Part shown: piece by piece, positions 58,801 through 64,000 of the stretch
How positions within the stretch are numbered: position 1 is the stretch's first letter
How the letters are laid out: each line of letters starts with the position of its first letter
Source: Acetobacteraceae bacterium
Lineage (GTDB): Bacteria > Pseudomonadota > Alphaproteobacteria > Acetobacterales > Acetobacteraceae
NCBI GenBank assembly: GCA_027487675.1
Contig: JAIYDD010000192.1
Location: forward strand, 1-64,000
Direction of reading: 5' to 3'
Length of the DNA: 64,000 nt
Position numbers and translations under genes: made by a program
Notes under the pieces: generated by a model
What the model saw: only the letters and a program-made list of their open reading frames with translations
Database searches by the model: none
What the model was told of the DNA's origin: nothing

Positions 58801-59959
58801 CCCAGCCGGCGGGGAAGGCGCCGAGCCGATAGCCGTCCGGCCCGATGTCCCAGGGCTCCGCGATGATGATCCGCCCGCGCAGCAGCGGGTCCTGGCGCAT
58901 CGCCTGGATCAGCGGCGCATCCGCGTCGAAGCCGCCGGCGCGGCGCGCCAGCGTGGTCGCGAGATCCAGCCGGAAGCCCGCGACGCCGGCTGCCGCCCAG
59001 TGGCGCAGCGCATCCATCGCCAGCCGCAGCGGCCAGGGCCGGTCGAGCGCCAGCGTGTTGCCGCAGCCCGCATCGTCGCGGTAGCGCCGCGCATCGTCCG
59101 CGCGCAGCCGCAGCCAGGCGGCGTTGCCCAGCCCTTTCAGCGACAGCGTCGGGCCGAGGTGATCGCCCTCGCCATCGTGGTTCAGCACCACGTCGAGGAT
59201 CACGCCGATGCCGGCCGCACGCAGCGCCGCGACGGCGTCGCGCAGCTCCGCCATCCCGCCCGGCGCCAGGCGGGGATCAGGGGCCAGGAAGGCCACCGGG
59301 TTGTAGCCCCAATGATTGCGCAGCCCGAGCGGCGGCAGATGCCGCTCGTCGATCCAGGCCGCGCAGGGCAGCAGCTCGAGCAGCGTCACGCCAAGCCCCT
59401 GCAGATGCGCGATCGCCGCCGGATGGGCGAGGCCCGCGAAGGTGCCGCGCAGGCCCTGCGGGATGGCAGGATGCGCGGCGGTGAAGCCGCGCACCGAGGC
59501 TTCGTAGACCAGCTGCGGCCCGGCCGGCACGAAGGCCGGGGCCGCCGGCGGCGCGGCGCGCAGCACGGCCTTCGGCAGGTGCGGCGCGCTGTCCGTGCCA
59601 TCCGGCGCGTCGCCGGTGTCGAACAGCGCGGGATGCAGCGCGAAGGGCCGGTCGAGCTCCACCGCCCAGGGATCGACCAGCAGCTTTTGCGGGTTGAAGC
59701 GATGCCCGCGCGCCGGATCCCACGGCCCCGCGACGCGCAGCCCGTAGCGCGTGCCCTCGGCGATGCCCTCGGCATGCCCGTGATGCACGTCGCCGGTGCG
59801 GCCGGGCAGGCGGAGGCGCGCAACCTCCCGGTCGTTCTCGTCGAAGATGCAGACGCAGACGGCGTCCGCGCCAGGCGCCGGCCAGGCGAAGTTCGCGCCC
59901 GTCGCGGTCAGCGTCGCGCCGAGCGGCTCGCAGCGCCCGGGCGCGGCCTCAGCCCGCAT
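55874..59959 (-). CDS. glgX-malQ: Glycogen debranching enzyme / 4-alpha-glucanotransferase fusion
   Basis: A 1361-aa two-enzyme fusion. Residues 1 to about 660 are GlgX: a CBM48-like N-terminus, then a GH13 barrel with nucleophile Asp in FRLDLATT (about 329), acid Glu in IIAEPWD (about 367) and Asp in AAHDGF (about 436). Residues from about 665 are MalQ (GH77): HPSDRRFLDPIFLDV, nucleophile Asp in RIDHVLGL (about 1126), Glu in VGEDLGTVP (about 1176) and Asp in STHDLPTL (about 1226). Both catalytic sets look intact. The start at 59959 overlaps glgA by 11 bases. It would remove alpha-1,6 branches and recycle the released maltooligosaccharides. Confidence 0.93.
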   Translation of the reverse strand: MRAEAAPGRCEPLGATLTATGANFAWPAPGADAVCVCIFDENDREVARLRLPGRTGDVHHGHAEGIAEGTRYGLRVAGPWDPARGHRFNPQKLLVDPWAVELDRPFALHPALFDTGDAPDGTDSAPHLPKAVLRAAPPAAPAFVPAGPQLVYEASVRGFTAAHPAIPQGLRGTFAGLAHPAAIAHLQGLGVTLLELLPCAAWIDERHLPPLGLRNHWGYNPVAFLAPDPRLAPGGMAELRDAVAALRAAGIGVILDVVLNHDGEGDHLGPTLSLKGLGNAAWLRLRADDARRYRDDAGCGNTLALDRPWPLRLAMDALRHWAAAGVAGFRLDLATTLARRAGGFDADAPLIQAMRQDPLLRGRIIIAEPWDIGPDGYRLGAFPAGWGEWNDRFRDDVRRFWRGDKGMVGALATRLAGSTDAFGARPSTDSVNFVAAHDGFTLADLVSFTERRNHANGEENRDGTAANHSWNNGAEGPSDDAGVRARRAADIRALLATLLVARGTPMLGMGDEAGRSQGGNNNAYCQDMPLDWGAMDEGLLAFAQRLVAARRAHPALTDATPLTGAADAAGLRDVTWLRPDGAAMGHDDWTRAENRALLALLRAGGDGCLVALNAGWDAIPLQLPAPRPGHRWVLLADSSDPAREGAPPATLPARAVLLLAERRHGGARADTAALERLAAAAGIATEWHEIGGARHEVPAPTLRALLGALRLPATTAAEARETLRSLSVVPALPPSLTLRGDGPHDLPLPLASRARRLLLRREDGSSVALDIAPGDGVTQRLAMPDGTAAARRLVRLPALPAGRHALLDADAPDTRCHLTVAPARCFLPEDIAAGARRFGLAAQIYALRRDGDQGIGDFRAVAEAARMARAEGAALLGLSPPHALFVTDRARASPYHPSDRRFLDPIFLDVAALPLVADLPPVRAALDAQAGAIAALAAAPIVDHAGAWAVKRAVLDAAWQALPAAHGARDALSAFRAQGGVALERFATFTAISEQVGHPDARNWPEGLRHGGDAGVAAFAARHEDAIGGIAFQQMLADMQLRDAAAAGAGLYRDLAVGAAPDGAEPWSGDARFLPGFSVGAPPDPFAAEGQVWGLPPPDPRAALEDGHAAFAGLLRANMRHAAALRIDHVLGLRRLFLVPEGARGRDGAYLHYPFEAMLGQLALESHRARCLVVGEDLGTVPEGMGEALQSAAVLSYRVLWFEQRDGAFTPPEAWPARAAACVSTHDLPTLAGFWEGADIAERASLGLTGDAAAAMAGRAADRAALCALLAAEGLLPPGAGPEAPLDDALAAAVHALVARVPSSLLLAQLEDLAGERVAVNLPGTDRERPNWRRRLPVPAEALAALPRARAILEALRAARG

Positions 59960-61406
59960 GCGCCGCCGTGTCGCGGAACAGCGCCGCATAGGCAGCGGCG
60001 GAGCGGCGCCAGGACACGTCGGTCGCCATCGCATTCACCTGCAGCCGCGCCCAGGCCGGCTTGTCGCGCCACAGCTGCGCGGCGCGGCCGATCGCGCTTT
60101 CCAGCATCTCCCGCGTCACCGGCGAGAAATGCAGGCCGGTGCCGATGCCTGCGGCCAGCGCCATCTCGTTCGCGTCGATCACGCTGTCCGCCAGCCCGCC
60201 GACATGCGCCACGAGCGGCAGCGCGCCGTAGCGCAGCGCGCAGAGCTGAGCGAGGCCCGAGGGCTCGAAGCGGCTCGGCACCAGGATCACGTCCGCGCCC
60301 GCATAGAACAGCCGCGCCAGCCCCTCGTCGAAGCCGATCTGCGCGCCGACGCGCCCCTGGTTCGCCCAGGCCGCGCCGCGGCAGCCTTCCTCCAGCCCCC
60401 ATTCGCCGGTGCCGAGCAGCGCGAGCTGCGCGTCCGCGCCCAGCACCGCCGGCAGCGCGCCGAGCACCAGGTCCACGCCCTTCTGCCAGGCCAGCCGCCC
60501 GACGAAGCCGAACAGCAGCGCGCCCGGGTCGGGGTGCAATCCCATGCGCTCCTGCAGCGCCCGCTTGTTCGCCGCGCGCGGCGCGACATCCACCGCCGAG
60601 AAAGCCGCCGGCAGATCCGCATCCGTCGCCGGGTCCCAGTCCCGCGTGTCGAGCCCGTTCAGGATGCCCGACAGCGCGCCGCCGCGCCCGCGCAGCAACC
60701 CATCGAGGCCCATGCCGGCCTCCGGCGTGCGGATCTCCGCGGCGTAGGTGGGCGAGACGGTGGTGATGCGGTCGGCATACCACAGCCCCGCCTTCAGGTA
60801 GCCGATGGCGCCATAGTATTCGATGCCGTCGGTGGACATCGCCTGCGGCGGCAGGCCGAGGCGCGGGAAGATCGCCGGGTCGAACTTGCCCTGGAAGGCC
60901 AGGTTGTGGACGGTGAAGACGCTCGGCACGCGGCGCGCGCCGGCGCCGAAGCGCAGATAGGCCGGCGCCAGCCCCGCCTGCCAATCATGCGCATGCAGCA
61001 GGTCGAAGCCCGGCGCCCCGCCCGCGCCCTCGCGCGCCACCAGCGCCGCGACGGCGCCGAGCGCGGCGAAGCGGATCGCGTTGTCGCCCCATTCGCCACC
61101 CTGCGGCGAGAGATACGGGTTGCCCGGCCGGTCGTAGAGATGCGGCGCGTCCAGCGCCAGCACATCCAGCCCCGCCGCCTGGCCGCGCAGCAGCCGCGCC
61201 GGGCCGCCGAACAGATCCTCGAAGCGCCGCAGCGGCACGGCATCGGGCAGCGCCGCCAGCACCTTCGGATAGGCCGGCAGCAGCGTGGTGATCGCGACGC
61301 CTTCCGGCGCCAGCGCATGCGGCAGCGCGCCGGCGACATCCGCGAGCCCGCCCGTCTTCACCAGCGGCACGCATTCGGACGCGACGGAGAGGACACGCAG
61401 GCTCAT
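59949..61406 (-). CDS. glgA: Glycogen synthase
   Basis: A 485-aa GT5 glycogen synthase. The N-terminal ADP-glucose motif [13 protein letters not shown] (residues 17-29), [26 protein letters not shown], and the C-terminal donor-site Glu region in [19 protein letters not shown] are all present. It transfers glucose from ADP-glucose to the growing alpha-1,4 chain. The ATG at 61406 overlaps the glgC stop by ATGA. The length is normal for the family. Confidence 0.96.
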   Translation of the reverse strand: MSLRVLSVASECVPLVKTGGLADVAGALPHALAPEGVAITTLLPAYPKVLAALPDAVPLRRFEDLFGGPARLLRGQAAGLDVLALDAPHLYDRPGNPYLSPQGGEWGDNAIRFAALGAVAALVAREGAGGAPGFDLLHAHDWQAGLAPAYLRFGAGARRVPSVFTVHNLAFQGKFDPAIFPRLGLPPQAMSTDGIEYYGAIGYLKAGLWYADRITTVSPTYAAEIRTPEAGMGLDGLLRGRGGALSGILNGLDTRDWDPATDADLPAAFSAVDVAPRAANKRALQERMGLHPDPGALLFGFVGRLAWQKGVDLVLGALPAVLGADAQLALLGTGEWGLEEGCRGAAWANQGRVGAQIGFDEGLARLFYAGADVILVPSRFEPSGLAQLCALRYGALPLVAHVGGLADSVIDANEMALAAGIGTGLHFSPVTREMLESAIGRAAQLWRDKPAWARLQVNAMATDVSWRRSAAAYAALFRDTAAHAG

Positions 61407-62674
61407 GCGGAAAGGCGGTCGATCATCGCCTGGGTCACCAGGCAGATGCCCTTGTCGGTGCGGCGGAAGCGTTTCGCGTCCAGCTCCGGATCCTCGCCGA
61501 TGACGAGGCCTTCGGGGATGCGCACGCCGCGGTCCACGACGACGTTGGTCAGCCGCGCATGCCGCCCGATATCGACATAGGGCAGCACCACCGCGCCCTC
61601 GCACTTGGCGAAGGAATGCACGTGCACGCCCGTGTGCAGCAGCGAATGCCGCACCAGCCCGCCCGAGACGATGCAGCCGCCCGAGACGAGGGAAGCGATC
61701 GCCTCGCCGCGCCGCCCGTCCAGATCGTGCACGAACTTCGCCGGCGGCACGACCTCGGCATAGGTCCAGATCGGCCAGTCGCGGTCGAACAGGTCGAGTT
61801 CCGGCACCACGTCGGTCAGGTCGACGCTGGCTTCCCAATAGGCGTCCACCGTGCCGACGTCGCGCCAATACGGCGCGGCCTCGGCCGAGGAGCGCACGCA
61901 GGACGCCTCGAAGCGGTGCGCCACCGCCTTCCCGTGCTGCACCAGGTAGGGGATGATGTCGCGCCCGAAGTCGCGGTTGCTGCCGGGCGTCGCGGCATCG
62001 CGCCGCAGCTGGTCGAACAGCAGCTTCGTCTCGAAGACGTAGATGCCCATGGAGGCGAGCGCCAGGTCCTCACGGCCCGGGATGCCGGGCGGGTCCTTCG
62101 GCTTTTCCAGGAACTGCACGATGCGGCCCTGCTCGTCCACATGCATCACGCCGAAGGCGGTGGCTTCCAGGCGCGGCACGGAGACGCAGCCGACGGTAAC
62201 GTCCGCGCCGCTTTCGACATGCTGGGCCAGCATGTGCTCGTAGTCCATCTTGTAGATGTGGTCGCCGGCCAGGATGACCATGTGCTTCGGCGCCAGGTCG
62301 TCGATGATGTCGATGTTCTGGTACACCGCATCGGCCGTGCCCTCGTACCAGGCGGTCTCGCTGGTGCGCTGGCTGGCGGGCAGGATGTCGAAGCTCTCGT
62401 TGCGTTCGGGGCGCAGGAAGTTCCAGCCGCGCTGCAGATGGCGGATCAGGCTGTGCGCCTTGTACTGCGTCGCGACCGCGATGCGCCGGATGCCGGAATT
62501 GGTGGCGTTGGACAGCGCGAAGTCGATGATGCGCGACTTGCCGCCGAAGAAGACCGCCGGCTTGGCGCGGCGGTCCGTCAGCTCCATCAGCCGGCTGCCG
62601 CGGCCGCCGGCGAGGACGAAGGCCATCGCCGACCGCGCGAGCGGGGCACCGGCCGGTTCATAGCGACGCGCCAT
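61403..62674 (-). CDS. glgC: Glucose-1-phosphate adenylyltransferase
   Basis: A 423-aa ADP-glucose pyrophosphorylase. [20 protein letters not shown] is the nucleotide-binding signature, [20 protein letters not shown] follows, GTADAVYQN and [16 protein letters not shown] are active-site segments, and FLEKPKDPP is the glucose-1-phosphate site. The C-terminal left-handed beta-helix is [27 protein letters not shown] precedes the ATG at 62674. It makes ADP-glucose for GlgA and is usually the allosteric control point. It overlaps glgB by 17 bases. Confidence 0.96.
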   Translation of the reverse strand: MARRYEPAGAPLARSAMAFVLAGGRGSRLMELTDRRAKPAVFFGGKSRIIDFALSNATNSGIRRIAVATQYKAHSLIRHLQRGWNFLRPERNESFDILPASQRTSETAWYEGTADAVYQNIDIIDDLAPKHMVILAGDHIYKMDYEHMLAQHVESGADVTVGCVSVPRLEATAFGVMHVDEQGRIVQFLEKPKDPPGIPGREDLALASMGIYVFETKLLFDQLRRDAATPGSNRDFGRDIIPYLVQHGKAVAHRFEASCVRSSAEAAPYWRDVGTVDAYWEASVDLTDVVPELDLFDRDWPIWTYAEVVPPAKFVHDLDGRRGEAIASLVSGGCIVSGGLVRHSLLHTGVHVHSFAKCEGAVVLPYVDIGRHARLTNVVVDRGVRIPEGLVIGEDPELDAKRFRRTDKGICLVTQAMIDRLSA

Positions 62675-64000
62675 CCGTCTCCTCCCCCGGGTCTTCCTCG
62701 GCCGCCGGTTCGGCCACCAGCCAGATGGTGGCCAGCGGTGGCAGCACCAACTCGGCCGAGGCCGGAAAGCCACGATGCGGCACCGCCTGCGCCTCGACCA
62801 CCCCCAGATTGCCGACGCCCGATCCACCATAGGCTGCGGCGTCGGTGTTCAGCACCTCCCGCCAGCGTCCCGCATGCGGCAGGCCGACACGGTAGCCGAG
62901 GCGCACCACCGGCGTGAAGTTGGACAGCACCGCGACCGGCGCGCCGCCTTCCCCGTCCATGCGCAGCCAGGCGAAGGCGGAGTGGTCGGCGTCGTCGGGT
63001 TCCAGCCAGCGGAAGCCCTCCGGCTCGCAGTCGCGCGCATGCAGCGCGGGGATCGTGCGGTAGAGGCGGTTCAGGTCGCGCAGCAGCGCGTGGACGCCCT
63101 GGTGCGGGGTGTGGGCAAGCAGCCACCAATCCAGCTCCCGCGCCTCGGACCATTCGCGCCACTGGCCGAACTCGCCGCCCATGAACAGCAGCTTCTTGCC
63201 GGGATGCCCCCACATGAAGCCGACATAGGCGCGCAGCGTGGCGAAGCGCTGCCAGTCGTCGCCCGGCAGCCGCGACAGCAGCGTGCCCTTGCCATGCACC
63301 ACCTCGTCATGGCTGAGCGCGAGGACGAAATCCTCGGTGAAGGCGTACATCAGCCCGAAGGTGACCAGGTGGTGGTGCCAGCGGCGATGGATCGGGTCGA
63401 GCGCCACGTAGCGCAGCGTGTCGTTCATCCACCCCATGTTCCACTTGTAGCGGAAGCCGAGGCCGCCCTGCGCCACGGGATGCGTCACGCCGGGCCAGGA
63501 TGTCGCTTCCTCGGCGATGGTGGCGGCGCCGGGGTGGTGCTGCTCCACCAACTCGTTCACGCGGCGCAGGAAGGCGATCGCCTCGTGGTTCTCGGTGCTG
63601 CCGTCCTCGTTCGGGTACCATTCGCCCGGGCTTCGGCCATGGTCGTGCCAGACCATGAAGGACACGGCATCCACGCGCAGCCCGTCGGCGTGGAAGCGGT
63701 CCATCCAGTGCAGCGCGTTGCTCGCCAGGAAGCCCGCGACTTCCCGCCGGCCGTAGTCGAAGACCGCCGTGCCCCATTCGCGATGGCTGCCGCGGCGCGC
63801 GTCCGGGTGTTCGTAGAGCGTCGCGCCATCGAAGCGCGCCAGCCCGTGCGCGTCGCGCGGGAAATGGGCGGGGACCCAGTCCAGGATCACGCCGATGCCG
63901 GCGGCATGCGCGGCGTCGATGAAGCGCATCAGCCCGCGCGGATCGCCCATGCGGGCGGTCGGCGCGTGCAGCCCGATCGGCTGGTAGCCCCAGCTGGCAT
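62658..64000 (-). CDS. glgB: 1,4-alpha-glucan branching enzyme (5' end beyond window)
   Basis: This is the C-terminal 447 residues or so of GlgB; the frame is open to the window end ([19 protein letters not shown]). The GH13 active site is present: nucleophile Asp in [13 protein letters not shown], acid Glu in [14 protein letters not shown], and Asp in [29 protein letters not shown] and the C-terminal beta domain follow. It introduces alpha-1,6 branches. It is the most upstream visible gene of the glgB-glgC-glgA-glgX::malQ operon. Confidence 0.95.
   Translation of the reverse strand, partial: ASWGYQPIGLHAPTARMGDPRGLMRFIDAAHAAGIGVILDWVPAHFPRDAHGLARFDGATLYEHPDARRGSHREWGTAVFDYGRREVAGFLASNALHWMDRFHADGLRVDAVSFMVWHDHGRSPGEWYPNEDGSTENHEAIAFLRRVNELVEQHHPGAATIAEEATSWPGVTHPVAQGGLGFRYKWNMGWMNDTLRYVALDPIHRRWHHHLVTFGLMYAFTEDFVLALSHDEVVHGKGTLLSRLPGDDWQRFATLRAYVGFMWGHPGKKLLFMGGEFGQWREWSEARELDWWLLAHTPHQGVHALLRDLNRLYRTIPALHARDCEPEGFRWLEPDDADHSAFAWLRMDGEGGAPVAVLSNFTPVVRLGYRVGLPHAGRWREVLNTDAAAYGGSGVGNLGVVEAQAVPHRGFPASAELVLPPLATIWLVAEPAAEEDPGEETDGASL

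Noticed and set aside
56390-60766. A 1458-codon open frame on the plus strand
   Set aside because: It is the antisense shadow of glgX-malQ and glgA, is Arg/Gln-rich with no domain, and reflects GC-rich codon bias.

Overview
The window is GC-rich (about 70%) chromosomal DNA from an alphaproteobacterium. A Roseomonas-like member of the Acetobacteraceae fits best: it has RpoH, a GcrA-type regulator, a DUF6476-RluD gene pair, a TctC-type receptor, and dense operons joined by ATGA, GTGA and TGATG overlaps. The taxonomic call is inference from gene content and composition.

Layout. (1) 6-6762 (+): a six-gene glycan-assembly operon with an SDR epimerase, a B12-type radical SAM enzyme, a GT4 and three CgeB-like glycosyltransferases. 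(2) 6879-14857 (-): a GT9-like protein, a DUF5591-like protein, and an oxidative catabolic set (4,5-dihydroxyphthalate decarboxylase-like, amidase, HpaB-type monooxygenase, FMO-like flavoprotein, VOC protein). (3) 15066-17702: rpoH and rluD, head to head with DUF6476 and DUF2256 genes. (4) 17744-17819: an intact tRNA-Glu(CTC). (5) 17772-36618: two different small integrative elements inserted in tandem at the 3' end of that tRNA. Element A (about 10.5 kb) ends in a 48-bp perfect copy of the tRNA 3' half at 28307-28354. Element B (about 8.3 kb) ends in a 15-bp copy at 36604-36618. Each has an integrase at its right end, then an AlpA/Xis-like HTH gene, a primase, a replication ATPase, a cluster of iteron-like repeats just after the ATPase gene, a DNA-packaging-like HTH gene, and a lone plus-strand lipoprotein gene near the left end. 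No portal, capsid, large terminase or tail gene is visible. This is the gene order of phage-inducible chromosomal islands (phage satellites). I consider the tandem pair the most interesting thing in the window.

(6) 36631-39278: an ISAs1-type transposase remnant, then a trypsin-like protease with an unusual N-terminal module and a carboxypeptidase-regulatory-like protein. (7) 39685-55355: an amine/amino-acid and organic-acid catabolic region with a TctC receptor, an NAD-kinase-like protein, GcvPA/GcvPB, an HcnA-HcnB-like fusion with an HcnC-like oxidase, an IclR regulator with a palindromic candidate operator, two DapA-family proteins, three SDRs, another DAO-type oxidase and a sugar isomerase. 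A 24-bp tandem repeat array carrying dyads lies between two divergent genes here. (8) 55874-64000 (-): a glycogen operon, glgB (cut by the window end)-glgC-glgA-glgX::malQ, in which the last gene is a 1361-aa fusion of debranching enzyme and 4-alpha-glucanotransferase.

All functional calls rest on reading motifs and protein similarity by eye; no database search was run.
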